NCBI GenBank assembly: GCA_021825225.1
Contig: JAKAIH010000021.1
Location: 1-10,157, forward strand
Source of the DNA: Pseudomonadota bacterium
Lineage (GTDB): Bacteria > Pseudomonadota > Gammaproteobacteria > Burkholderiales > SG8-39
Length of the DNA stretch: 10,157 bases
Direction: 5' to 3'
The notes beneath the pieces are model-generated. The model was given only the letters and a program-made list of their open reading frames with translations. It did not search any database and was not told where the DNA came from. Below, piece after piece: positions 1 through 7,404 of this stretch (the first letter of the stretch is position 1; each line of letters starts with the position of its first letter). Both the position numbers and the translations under genes were made by a program.

Positions 1-1
1 A

Positions 2-1231
2 GTGGCGGCGATCTGCGAGGCGCCGTTGACCTTTCTGTACTGCCTCAATTCGGCGCGCATGGCCGATCCCGCGCTGGAGGACGCGGCGCGCGTCGCGGGA
101 ACCGGTTCGCTGCGCACCCTGTGGTCGATCACGCTGCCGCTGATGCGCCCGGCGCTGGTCTACAGCGCCATGCTCAACTTCACCACCGCGCTGGAACTGC
201 TGTCGGTGCCGCTTATCTTCGGCGGACCGGTGGGCATCCACTTCCTCTCGACGTTTCTTTATGACGAGGGCATAGGCGCTGCCACGCCCGACTACGGCCT
301 CGTCGGCGCGGCGGCGGTGGCGCTGCTCGGGATGGTGACCTTGCTGGTGTGGCTGCAGGGCAGGTTGCTGTCCAATATCGGGCGCTTCGTCACCGTGAAA
401 GGCAAGGCTTCGCGGCCGCGCCGCTTTCCGCTGGGCTGGCTGCGCTGGCCGGTGGCCGCGCTGCTCGCGACCTATGTGATCCTGGGCGTGCTGGCGCCTC
501 TGCTGGGGCTTGCGCTGCGCGCGGTGACGAGCTTCCTCACACCGCTGGTGCCCATATGGAATTTGTGGACCGCCGACCATCTGAAGATGATCGTGTCCTA
601 CCCGACCTATGTGCGCTCGATCACGAACTCGATCGGCATCGCGCTGTTCGGCGGCGCGGCGGCGACGCTGCTGGTGGCCCTGGTGGCCATCATCACGCAG
701 CGCTCGCCGTTCCGCTATGCGCGCACACTGGAATTCGTCGCGCTGTATCCGCGCGCCGTGCCGGGGCTGGTGGTCGGGCTCGGCTTCCTCTGGGCGATGA
801 TCGTGTTTCCTCCTCTTGGCTGGCTGCACAATACGATCGCGATCCTGGTGATCGCGTTCACCATGCGCTACCTGCCCACCGGCCTCGGCGCGGTGTCGCC
901 CGCGCTGCTGCAGATTCACCCGGAACTCGACCGAGCGGCGCGCACCGCCGGCGCCGATTGGTGGACGACCTCCTGGGCGATTCCGCTGCACCTGCTCAAG
1001 CCCGCCCTGTTCTCGGCCTTCGCCGTGCTGTTCATCTGCTTTTTCAAGGACTATGCGACCGCCGTGTTCCTGTTTGCGCCCGGCAGCGAGATCATCGGCA
1101 CGACGCTGCTTTCCTTCTGGATTCAGGGCGACGCCGGACCCGTGGCCGCACTGGCCATGCTGCAGGTGCTGCTGACGTTCGTGTTCGTCTACGGGGTTCG
1201 ATTTCTGTTCGGAGTGCGCGTCTATGGCTGA
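2..1231 (+). CDS. ABC transporter permease, two fused permease domains (5' end outside the window)
   Basis: This is the inner-membrane channel subunit of a binding-protein-dependent importer of the FbpB/AfuB/PotB class, in which two permease halves are fused in one chain. The visible 409 residues hold two EAA loops, the sites that dock on the ATPase: the first around residues 26-50 (EDAARVAG, then a Pro at 46) and the second around 310-334 (DRAARTAG, then a Pro at 328). About eight hydrophobic segments surround them (roughly 51-73, 98-118, 150-172, 208-231, 245-269, 277-299, 334-358, 380-403). The first EAA loop lies almost at the edge, so the N-terminal membrane helices are missing; family members usually exceed 500 residues. 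The GTG at base 2 is therefore probably internal. The stop overlaps the ATPase start by 8 nt, indicating translational coupling. Annotators usually assign this class to iron or polyamines; the catabolic neighbours suggest an organic substrate instead, which is inference. Confidence 0.9.
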   Translation: MAAICEAPLTFLYCLNSARMADPALEDAARVAGTGSLRTLWSITLPLMRPALVYSAMLNFTTALELLSVPLIFGGPVGIHFLSTFLYDEGIGAATPDYGLVGAAAVALLGMVTLLVWLQGRLLSNIGRFVTVKGKASRPRRFPLGWLRWPVAALLATYVILGVLAPLLGLALRAVTSFLTPLVPIWNLWTADHLKMIVSYPTYVRSITNSIGIALFGGAAATLLVALVAIITQRSPFRYARTLEFVALYPRAVPGLVVGLGFLWAMIVFPPLGWLHNTIAILVIAFTMRYLPTGLGAVSPALLQIHPELDRAARTAGADWWTTSWAIPLHLLKPALFSAFAVLFICFFKDYATAVFLFAPGSEIIGTTLLSFWIQGDAGPVAALAMLQVLLTFVFVYGVRFLFGVRVYG

Positions 1232-2321
1232 TGTGGTGATCGAAGGGCTGACCTGCCGCTACGGCGGCGTCACGGCGGTAGACAGCCTGAGCATCTCAAT
1301 CGCGGATGGTGAATTCCTGACGCTGCTCGGTCCCAGCGGCTGCGGCAAGTCGACGACGCTCGCGGCGCTTGCCGGGCTCGACGTGCCGCACGCGGGCAGC
1401 CTGCGTGTGGGCGGGGAAGTGTATTTCGATGCCGGCAGCGGCCGCAACCTGCCGCCCGAGCGGCGCAGCTGCGGCCTGGTATTCCAGTCCTACGCGCTGT
1501 GGCCGCACATGACCGTCGCGGGCAATTGCGAATTTCCGCTCAAGCTGCGGCGCGTGCCGACGGCTGAGCGCCGCACACGCGTGAAGGAGGCGCTCGGTTT
1601 GGTGGAAATGAACGACTTCGCCGACCGCTATCCGCATCAACTCTCGGGCGGCCAGCAGCAGCGCGTCGCGCTCGCGCGCACCCTGGTGTACCGGCCGCAG
1701 GTGCTGCTCCTGGACGAACCGCTGTCGAACCTGGACGCCCGCCTGAGGGAGCGCTCGCGCGTGTGGCTCTCCCAGGTTACGCGGCAGGTCGGATTGACCA
1801 CGGTGTACGTGACTCACGACCAGTCGGAGGCGCTCGCGCTGTCCGATCGCATCGCGGTGATGAACCGCGGCCGCGTCAGCCAGCTCGGTACGCCGCAGGA
1901 AATCTACGATCATCCGGCGGATCCTTTCGTCGCGGATTTCATCGGCAGCAGCAATTTCCTCAAAGGCCACATTCGCGGCGACGCGCAAGGCGGAAGATTC
2001 ACGGTGGAATTGCCGGGCGGACAGCGGATCATGGCCTTGAGCGCGAAGCGTTTCGCGGCGGGCACCGCGGTGCTGGTCGCGCTGCGCCCCGAACGCCTCG
2101 GCATCCATGCGGTACGGCCCGCCGGTGACGGCCAGAATCTGGTGCAGGCGCGGCTCACCGGCCGCAGCTATCTGGGCGCGCGCACGCTGTATCTGGCGGA
2201 TGTGGGCGGTACCACGCTGCGCGTCGAGTCGGAGGTGTTGTTCAACAGCGGGGAAGTCTGGGTGGAAATCCCGGAGACGAGCTGCGTGCTGTTCCCCGCG
2301 GAAGGAAGCGATTTATCTTGA
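1224..2321 (+). CDS. ABC transporter ATP-binding protein, PotA/FbpC type
   Basis: This is the cytoplasmic ATPase that powers the preceding permease. All nucleotide-binding motifs are intact over 365 residues: Walker A GPSGCGKS at 36-43, Q-loop Gln88 in VFQSY, signature LSGGQ at 140-144, Walker B LLLDEP at 161-166, and switch His198 in VTHDQ. The region after about residue 240 has the length and character of the regulatory TOBE domain found in PotA, FbpC and MalK relatives (for example VALRPE followed by beta-rich sequence). The ATG overlaps the permease stop by 8 nt and has a GGAG at 1211-1214 nine bases upstream. Its own stop overlaps the next gene's start as TTGA. The substrate cannot be read from this subunit. 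No periplasmic binding protein is visible; it would be expected upstream of the window. Confidence 0.95.
   Translation: MADVVIEGLTCRYGGVTAVDSLSISIADGEFLTLLGPSGCGKSTTLAALAGLDVPHAGSLRVGGEVYFDAGSGRNLPPERRSCGLVFQSYALWPHMTVAGNCEFPLKLRRVPTAERRTRVKEALGLVEMNDFADRYPHQLSGGQQQRVALARTLVYRPQVLLLDEPLSNLDARLRERSRVWLSQVTRQVGLTTVYVTHDQSEALALSDRIAVMNRGRVSQLGTPQEIYDHPADPFVADFIGSSNFLKGHIRGDAQGGRFTVELPGGQRIMALSAKRFAAGTAVLVALRPERLGIHAVRPAGDGQNLVQARLTGRSYLGARTLYLADVGGTTLRVESEVLFNSGEVWVEIPETSCVLFPAEGSDLS
2302..2320 (+). promoter_or_regulatory. Ribosome binding site deciding a TTG start
   Basis: AAGGAAG at 2302-2308 lies 9 bases before TTG at 2318-2320. That TTG overlaps the ATPase stop (TTGA), and no ATG or GTG in the same frame fits the conserved N-terminus of the CoA-transferase, so TTG is the preferred start. 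Confidence 0.6.
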
Positions 2322-3520
2322 TTGCGTTTCAACCCGCAGCGAAATGTCCCCTGGACGGCCTCGTCGTCCTCGACCTCACCCGCCTCGTCGCGGGCAATAT
2401 GCTCAGTCTGCAGCTTGCCGATTTCGGCGCCGAGGTCATCAAGATCGAAGATCCGGGCAAGGGCGATCCCCTGCGCGACTGGCGCGTGAAAGGCATCAGC
2501 GCCTACTGGAAGGTGTATGCGAGGAACAAGAAGAGCGTCACGCTGAACCTGCGCGAGGCCGAAGGCAAAGCGCTGTTGCTGCGGCTCGCGGAGCGCGCCG
2601 ACGTGCTGATCGAGAATTTTCGCCCCGGCACGCTGGAAACCATGGGACTGGGGCCGGAAGTGCTGCTTGCGCGCAATGCGGGCATCGTGGTCGTGCGCAT
2701 CTCCGGCTGGGGACAGGACGGGCCGTATCGTTTCCGGCCCGGATTCGGCACGCTGGTCGAAGGCATGTCGGGCTTCGCCGCGAAGAACGGCTTCGAGGAT
2801 CGGGAACCGGTGCTGCCGCCGCTCGCGCTCGCGGACATGATTGCCGGCCTCTATGGTTCTTTCGCCGTGATGACGGCCTTGCGGCATCGCGATGCCGGCG
2901 GCGGCGGTCAGGTGATCGACCTGCCTCTGCTCGACCCGATGTTCTCCGTGCTCGGTCCGGAGGCTGCCATTTACCAGCTGACCCACAAGGTCAAGCCGCG
3001 TACCGGCAGCCGCTCCAGCACCGCCAGTCCGCGCAATGTGTTCCCGACCAAGGACGGGCGCTGGATTTCGATGTCGGCTTCGATGCAGGCGATGGTCGAC
3101 CGGCTGTATCGGGTACTGGGCGTGCCGGAGATGCTCGATGATCCGCGTTTTCGCACCAATGCCGACCGCGTGGCCAACGCCGCGGCGAGCGAGGCGCCGA
3201 TCCGCGCCTTTATTTCCGCGCACACGCTGGTGGAGGGCATGGCGTTCTTCGAAAAAAATGAAATCACCGCCGCGCCGGTGTACGACATAGACCAGTTCAT
3301 GGCCGACCCTCACGTGCAGGCGCGGGGCATCGTCGTGGACCTGCCGGACAAGGACATGGGCACGATACCGATGCATGCGGTCGTGCCGCGCCTGTCCGCA
3401 TCTCCGGGCGCGTTGCGCCGCCCCGCGCCGGAGCTGGGCGAACATACCGCCGAAGTGCTGGGCCGCCTCGGACTGGACGCCGCCGCGCAACAGGAGTTGA
3501 CGCGCCGGAAAGTCGTCTGA
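2318..3520 (+). CDS. CaiB/BaiF (class III) CoA-transferase, copy 1
   Basis: Class III CoA-transferases move CoA between carboxylic acids through a mixed anhydride on a conserved aspartate and work in the cytoplasm as interlocked dimers. The 400-residue length is typical. The N-terminus PLDGLVVLDLTR, the segment FGAEVIKIEDPGKGDPLR, the VLIENFRPG motif near 97-104 and the SGWGQDGPYR loop near 129-138 are hallmarks of the family. Asp173, in LADMIAGLYG, is the expected catalytic residue. The glycine-rich GGGGQVID stretch sits at 194-201. The gene follows the transporter with a 4-nt overlap, which ties CoA activation to import. A second member of the family lies four genes on at 6085, so the two could form a heteromeric enzyme such as BbsEF or SmtAB, or act on successive substrates. 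The acid and the CoA donor cannot be inferred from sequence. Confidence 0.93.
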   Translation: MIAFQPAAKCPLDGLVVLDLTRLVAGNMLSLQLADFGAEVIKIEDPGKGDPLRDWRVKGISAYWKVYARNKKSVTLNLREAEGKALLLRLAERADVLIENFRPGTLETMGLGPEVLLARNAGIVVVRISGWGQDGPYRFRPGFGTLVEGMSGFAAKNGFEDREPVLPPLALADMIAGLYGSFAVMTALRHRDAGGGGQVIDLPLLDPMFSVLGPEAAIYQLTHKVKPRTGSRSSTASPRNVFPTKDGRWISMSASMQAMVDRLYRVLGVPEMLDDPRFRTNADRVANAAASEAPIRAFISAHTLVEGMAFFEKNEITAAPVYDIDQFMADPHVQARGIVVDLPDKDMGTIPMHAVVPRLSASPGALRRPAPELGEHTAEVLGRLGLDAAAQQELTRRKVV

Positions 3521-3564
3521 GCGTGGCGATCCGGCCGAACCCTATCTGAAGCCAAGGAGCAATG

Positions 3565-4467
3565 ATGAGTGAGAAGAAGCGACTGCCGATATGGCGCTCG
3601 ATGATGTTCGTGCCGGTGAATGTGGACAAGTTTGTCGACAGCGCCCACACGCGCGGCGCCGACGTGATCATTCTCGATCTGGAAGACAGTATCCTGCCCA
3701 AGGACAAGGAGCGCGCGCGCACGCTCGTCGCAGGCGCGGCGCCGAAGGTCGCGCGCTCGGGCGCCGATGTGGTGGTACGCATCAACCGGCCCTGGCGGCT
3801 GTGCCTGCGCGATCTGGAGGCGGTGGTGAGCCGGGAAATTTGCGCGCTGATGCTGCCGAAGACCGAGAGCCCGGATCATGTGCACATGGTGGCCGAGGTG
3901 CTCGACGAGCTCGAGGCCGAGCGCGGCCTGCCGCAGGGTCACACCCAGCTCGTGACCATGATCGAGGGCGCTGCCGCGTTTTTTCGGGCGCAGGAGATTG
4001 CCGCGGCGCATGCACGCGTCATTGCGTTGACGCTGGGCGCCGAGGATTTCGCGCTGTCGGTAGGCATGGTGCCGGAAGCCGAAGGGCTGTTCTACCCGAA
4101 GCAGCAGATCGTGATCGCGGCGCGCGCCGCCGGCGTGCTGCCGCTGGGTTTCATCGGCACGGTGGCGGACTACAAGGACCTGGACGCGTTTCGCGCCACC
4201 GCGCGCCGCTCGCGGCGTCTGGGTTTCACCGGCGCGTCGGTGATCCATCCTTCGCAGATCGCGATCCTGAACGAGGAGTTCCGGCCTTCCGCGGAAGAAG
4301 TGCAGCGCGCAAGAAAAGTGGTTACTGCGTTCGAGGCGGCGGCCGGCGGCAATCAAGGCGCGATCGAGGTCGATGGGAAGATGGTCGATATCCCGGTGGT
4401 CGAGCGTGCCCGTGCCACGCTCGCGCGGCACGATGCAATCGAGCAGCGCGGGAAGGCGCCCGCCTGA
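3565..4467 (+). CDS. CitE-like HpcH/HpaI family lyase (beta-hydroxyacyl-CoA or citryl-type)
   Basis: This is a 300-residue TIM-barrel lyase of the citrate lyase beta subunit/malyl-CoA lyase family, which cleaves or forms C-C bonds in 3-hydroxyacyl-CoA esters with a divalent metal. Visible family motifs, counted from the ATG at 3565, are FVPVN near the N-terminus, DLED at 38-41, Arg72 in VVRIN, Glu134 in MIEG, the metal-binding GAEDF at 158-162, and HPSQI at 228-232. The C-terminal VDGKMVDIPVVERA is usual for stand-alone CitE homologues. An ATG pair occurs at 3562 and 3565; AAGGAG at 3554-3559 is two bases from the first and five from the second, so I prefer the second. No citD or citF partners are present, so true citrate lyase is unlikely. 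A malyl-CoA, citramalyl-CoA or related lyase fed by the flanking CoA-transferases fits better, as inference. Confidence 0.92.
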   Translation: MSEKKRLPIWRSMMFVPVNVDKFVDSAHTRGADVIILDLEDSILPKDKERARTLVAGAAPKVARSGADVVVRINRPWRLCLRDLEAVVSREICALMLPKTESPDHVHMVAEVLDELEAERGLPQGHTQLVTMIEGAAAFFRAQEIAAAHARVIALTLGAEDFALSVGMVPEAEGLFYPKQQIVIAARAAGVLPLGFIGTVADYKDLDAFRATARRSRRLGFTGASVIHPSQIAILNEEFRPSAEEVQRARKVVTAFEAAAGGNQGAIEVDGKMVDIPVVERARATLARHDAIEQRGKAPA

Positions 4468-4568
4468 TCCAACATCGGCCGTTGCGGGTCAGCGATAGGG
4501 ATAGCCCGTGGGACCGCGCAGCTGCGCCGGACACGAAGAAGAAACGGCCCCTGAGCGGGCACAACAAA

Positions 4569-4582
4569 GTCTGCAAGCAGAC
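4569..4582 (+). promoter_or_regulatory. 14-bp palindrome, possible operator or mRNA hairpin
   Basis: GTCTGC-AA-GCAGAC is a perfect 6-2-6 inverted repeat. It ends nine bases before the Shine-Dalgarno of the flavoprotein gene and lies in the only gap larger than about 40 bp within the operon (4468-4603). A second, 12-bp palindrome (GCGCAGCTGCGC, 4516-4527) sits in the same gap. I see no convincing -35/-10 pair beside it. The two-base spacer makes a transcription-factor half-site pair more likely than a stable RNA hairpin, but the binding protein is unknown. Confidence 0.3.
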
Positions 4583-4591
4583 AGGAAATCT

Positions 4592-4606
4592 GGAGAATCA
4601 TTCGTG
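4592..4606 (+). promoter_or_regulatory. Ribosome binding site deciding a GTG start
   Basis: GGAG at 4592-4595 is eight bases before GTG at 4604-4606. The open frame extends upstream to an earlier GTG at 4508, but those 32 residues are polar, lack family similarity and have no good Shine-Dalgarno, so the start at 4604 is preferred. Confidence 0.65.
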
Positions 4607-6088
4607 CGAAAGTCGTGGTTACCCAAAAAATGGGACAAGGAAGCAGACGTGGTGGTGGTCGGTTTCGGCGGCGCGGGCGCCGCGACCGCGATCACGGCGC
4701 ACGACCTCGGCGCCAAAGTCCTGCTGCTGGAGAAAGCACCCGAAGGCGAGGAGGGCGGCAATACCCGCGTGGCCGCGCAGGGGTATCTCAACGTGTCCGA
4801 CGCGGACAAAGCGGTCACCTATCTCGAAGCGATGTGCGGTCATTATGCCGTGCCCGGGGAAATGGCCCGCGTGTGGGCAGAGGAAATGAGCCGGAACAAC
4901 GACTGGCTCTCCAGCATCGGCGGCGACCCGCAGGAGCACCAGTTCCCGCCTGCGGGCATCGAGTTTCCGGATCTGCCCGGCTCGGATTGCGTGCACAAGT
5001 TTCATCACGGAGACATCCTGGGCTATTCCAACACCTGGAAGTTCTTTGAGCGCGCCGTGAAGCAAAGGCCGATCGATATCCTCTACGAGGCGCCGGGTCG
5101 GGAGCTGATCCAGGACGGCGTGACCAGGGAAATCCTTGGCATTCGCGCCGAGCAGCGCGGAGTGTCGATCTGCATAAAGGCGCGCAAGGCCGTCGTGCTC
5201 ACCTGCGGCGGCTTCGAGAACAATCAGGAGATGATCAGAGACTACCTGCCCGGCCTTCCTTATTGCTTTACATCCGGCACCCCGTATAACGAGGGCGACG
5301 GCGTCAAAATGGGTCAGGCCGTGGGCGCCGACCTTTGGCATATGAACAACTACGCCGGCCCCTCGATGGCCCTGAAGGCGCCCGAATACAAGACGACATT
5401 TTCGATGACGCCGCTGCACTTCGGCCACGAGCAACCCGGCGGCATGATCGTCGTCGGCCCCGACGCGAAGCGGTTCACCGACGAGAAGCTCAGAACCCTG
5501 CACGGAAAGATCAAGAAGAACGGCCGCTGGGGCCCGTCTCCGGCGCCCTGTCCCATGTTCATGGTCTTCGACCATGCGCTTTTCAGCGCCGGCCCTTTGT
5601 ACGACAAGAAACCCGTCATGGGCTGGGGGCGGATCATCGAGCGCTACGACTGGAGCGACGACAATACGGCGGAATTGGAACGCGGCTGGATCAAGCGGGC
5701 CGGGAGCATCGCGGCCCTCGCCGGGGCCATCGGCCTGGACGCGCGCGCGCTGGAAGCAAGCGTCCAGCGCTGGAACGGCAACTGCGACCGCGGCAGCGAT
5801 CCCGACTTCGGCCGCAGCAAGATGTTGATCCCTCTGGCCCAGCCGCCGTTCTACGCAATCGAGCTCTCCCCATCGATGATCAACACGCAAGGCGGGCCGC
5901 GGCGCAACGAAAGGGGCCAGATCGTCCGCCCGGACAGGACGCCCATCGCGAGGCTCTACAGCGCCGGCGAACTCGGCTCGATTTACAGCTACCTGTATCA
6001 GGGCACCGGCAATATCGGCGAATGCTTCGCCTTCGGCCGCATCTGCGCGCGCAACGCGGTTGCCGAATCGCGCTGGGACGAATCATGA
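4604..6088 (+). CDS. FAD-binding dehydrogenase, fumarate reductase/ketosteroid dehydrogenase superfamily
   Basis: This is a 494-residue flavoprotein of the FAD_binding_2 type, whose members catalyse 1,2-dehydrogenation or reduction of C=C bonds next to a carbonyl or carboxylate. The dinucleotide-binding fold is plain: ADVVVVG, then Gly20, Gly22 and Gly25, followed by Glu43 in LLLEK, which should hold the FAD ribose, and GGNT at 51-54. VVLTCGGFENN is the mid-protein strand-loop of the family. The C-terminal FAD contact region has YSAGELG (GEL at 455-457), YQGTGNIGEC (465-474) and FGRICARNA. There is no signal peptide, Tat motif, haem CxxCH or added FMN-binding domain, so it should be cytoplasmic with an unknown electron partner. 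It overlaps the next gene by ATGA and probably acts on an acid or its CoA ester handled by the CoA-transferases. A steroid substrate is possible but nothing else here supports it. Confidence 0.88.
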   Translation: MRKSWLPKKWDKEADVVVVGFGGAGAATAITAHDLGAKVLLLEKAPEGEEGGNTRVAAQGYLNVSDADKAVTYLEAMCGHYAVPGEMARVWAEEMSRNNDWLSSIGGDPQEHQFPPAGIEFPDLPGSDCVHKFHHGDILGYSNTWKFFERAVKQRPIDILYEAPGRELIQDGVTREILGIRAEQRGVSICIKARKAVVLTCGGFENNQEMIRDYLPGLPYCFTSGTPYNEGDGVKMGQAVGADLWHMNNYAGPSMALKAPEYKTTFSMTPLHFGHEQPGGMIVVGPDAKRFTDEKLRTLHGKIKKNGRWGPSPAPCPMFMVFDHALFSAGPLYDKKPVMGWGRIIERYDWSDDNTAELERGWIKRAGSIAALAGAIGLDARALEASVQRWNGNCDRGSDPDFGRSKMLIPLAQPPFYAIELSPSMINTQGGPRRNERGQIVRPDRTPIARLYSAGELGSIYSYLYQGTGNIGECFAFGRICARNAVAESRWDES

Positions 6089-7290
6089 CGCCGCGCAGCG
6101 GTCCGCTCAGCAATTTGCGCGTACTCGACCTGGGCACTATATTCGCCGGACCGATGATAGGCGCGCATCTTGGCGATCTCGGCGCCGAGGTGATCAAGAT
6201 CGAGCCGCCGCGAGGCGACGACGTGCGACGCCTCGGTGCGCAAAAGGGCGGTGTCGGTCTGTGGTGGAAGGTGGTGGCACGCAACAAGCAACTGGTGGCG
6301 ATCGACTTGACCAAAGCCGAAGGCGCGCAGATTCTGGCCCGCCTCGCGCGCGACGCCGACATCGTCGTCGAGAACTATCGGCCCGGGAAAATGGAAGCCT
6401 GGGGACTGGACTATGCCAAGCTTTCCGCCGACAACCCCGGCTTGATACTGCTGCACATCAGCGGCTACGGCCGCAGCGGTCCGTACCGGGACTATCCCGG
6501 CTTCGGCACCCTGGCCGAGGCGTTCAGCGGTTTCGCGTACGCCACCGGCGAACCGGACGGTCCGCCGACCCTGCCCCCGTTCCCCGTAGCCGACAGCGTG
6601 ACCGCCCTGGTTGGTTGCTACACTGTGCTTGCCGCAGTCCACGAGCGCGCGAGCTCCGGCCGCGGCCAGGAAATCGAACTCAATTTATACGAATCGCTGT
6701 TGTCGTTGATGGGCAACATGGTCGTCAATTACGATCAGACCGGCGAGATCATGCAGCGCAGGGGCAACCGCTCCAAGAACAGCGTTCCGCGGAACGCCTA
6801 TCCAACTGCTGACGCGCGCTGGGTGGTGGTGTCGTCGACGACCGACGCTACGGCGCGGCGCCTGTTCCGCGCAATCGGGCGTGACGATTTGGCGGATGAT
6901 CCGACGCTTGCGACCAACGTCCTGCGCGCCAAGCGCGCGCAGGAGATCGACGATATTGTCGCCGCGTGGATGGTTCGGCATACGCAGGACGAAGCGCTTG
7001 GAATTCTGCATGAATGCGAAGTCGCCGCCGGACCGGTCAACGATGTCCGGCAGTTTGTCGATGATCCGCAGGTGCTGGCTCGCGGGAGCATCGCGACGCT
7101 CGACGATCCGGACCTCGGCAGACTGCGTATTCCCGGCATCGCGCCGCGCTTCTACCGCACGCCGGGAAAAATCCGCTGGGCGGGACGCAAGGCCATCGGG
7201 GCCGATACCCGCAGCGTGCTGCGCGACTGCGGCTACGCCGAAGCCGAGATCGACAGCCTCGCGCAGCGGGGCATCATCGCGGCGCCGTGA
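6085..7290 (+). CDS. CaiB/BaiF (class III) CoA-transferase, copy 2
   Basis: This is a second class III CoA-transferase, 401 residues long. It shows the same landmarks as the copy at 2318: LRVLDLGTIFAGP at the N-terminus, LGAEVIKIEPPRGDD, IVVENYRPG at 93-101, SGYGRSGPYRDYPGFGTL, and the expected catalytic Asp170 in VADSVTALVG. GRGQEIELNLYE at 192-203 matches the family core. The ATG overlaps the flavoprotein stop as ATGA and has only a weak Shine-Dalgarno, so translation is probably coupled. The two copies share motifs but differ over most of their length, so they are old paralogues rather than a recent duplication. Both keep the catalytic aspartate, so either could be active alone. A heteromer, or one enzyme activating the substrate and the other recycling CoA from a product, are the main options, both inferred. 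Confidence 0.93.
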   Translation: MTPRSGPLSNLRVLDLGTIFAGPMIGAHLGDLGAEVIKIEPPRGDDVRRLGAQKGGVGLWWKVVARNKQLVAIDLTKAEGAQILARLARDADIVVENYRPGKMEAWGLDYAKLSADNPGLILLHISGYGRSGPYRDYPGFGTLAEAFSGFAYATGEPDGPPTLPPFPVADSVTALVGCYTVLAAVHERASSGRGQEIELNLYESLLSLMGNMVVNYDQTGEIMQRRGNRSKNSVPRNAYPTADARWVVVSSTTDATARRLFRAIGRDDLADDPTLATNVLRAKRAQEIDDIVAAWMVRHTQDEALGILHECEVAAGPVNDVRQFVDDPQVLARGSIATLDDPDLGRLRIPGIAPRFYRTPGKIRWAGRKAIGADTRSVLRDCGYAEAEIDSLAQRGIIAAP

Positions 7291-7320
7291 TTTTTCTGAA
7301 CCCGACTGACGGAGGATGAA

Positions 7321-7404
7321 TTGACGCGGACAAGCGATATCACGCTCAAGCTGGGTTCGGGCCGCAGCGTCAACGCTGCGCTGGCGCGGCCGATCCGCCT
7401 CTAG
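7321..7404 (+). pseudogene. Truncated 5' stump of a gene, possibly a dienelactone hydrolase-like protein
   Basis: GGAGG at 7311-7315 lies five bases before TTG at 7321, an excellent translation start 30 bp after the second CoA-transferase. The frame encodes 27 residues and ends at TAG 7402-7404. Residues 1-23 (TSDITLKLGSGRS, then VNAALARP) resemble, from memory, the beta-strand N-terminus of dienelactone hydrolase-type alpha/beta hydrolases, which normally run on into about 220-290 residues. Here the similarity stops after ARP and the frame closes four residues later, exactly at the stop codon of the opposing radical-SAM gene. An ATG at 7316 is followed at once by TGA and so cannot be the start of a protein. 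The reading as a decapitated operon gene is inference; a genuine 27-residue peptide is the less likely alternative. Confidence 0.45.
7363..7380 (+). terminator. Strong hairpin between convergent genes, possible transcription end
   Basis: CGCAGCG-TCAA-CGCTGCG forms a perfect 7-bp stem with a four-base loop inside the stump frame, between the + strand operon and the convergent - strand gene. There is no T-tract on either side, so it is not a classical intrinsic terminator; it may pause polymerase or protect RNA 3' ends. It may also be chance in GC-rich coding sequence. Confidence 0.25.

Noticed and set aside
2168..3490. Long - strand open frame (440 codons) opposite the first CoA-transferase
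   Set aside because: It is rich in Arg, His and Ala, has no recognisable motif, and lies antisense to a clear CaiB gene; typical of GC-rich shadow frames.
4508..4603. Upstream extension of the flavoprotein to GTG 4508
   Set aside because: No good ribosome binding site, no hydrophobic or signal-like sequence, while GTG 4604 has GGAG at eight bases.
4619..5890. Long - strand open frame (423 codons) opposite the flavoprotein
   Set aside because: Antisense to an FAD-binding protein with intact motifs; composition is biased and no domain is recognisable.
5335..6084. 250-codon upstream extension of the second CoA-transferase
   Set aside because: It is simply the open frame overlapping the flavoprotein; the ATG at 6085 begins the conserved family N-terminus and overlaps the upstream stop as ATGA.
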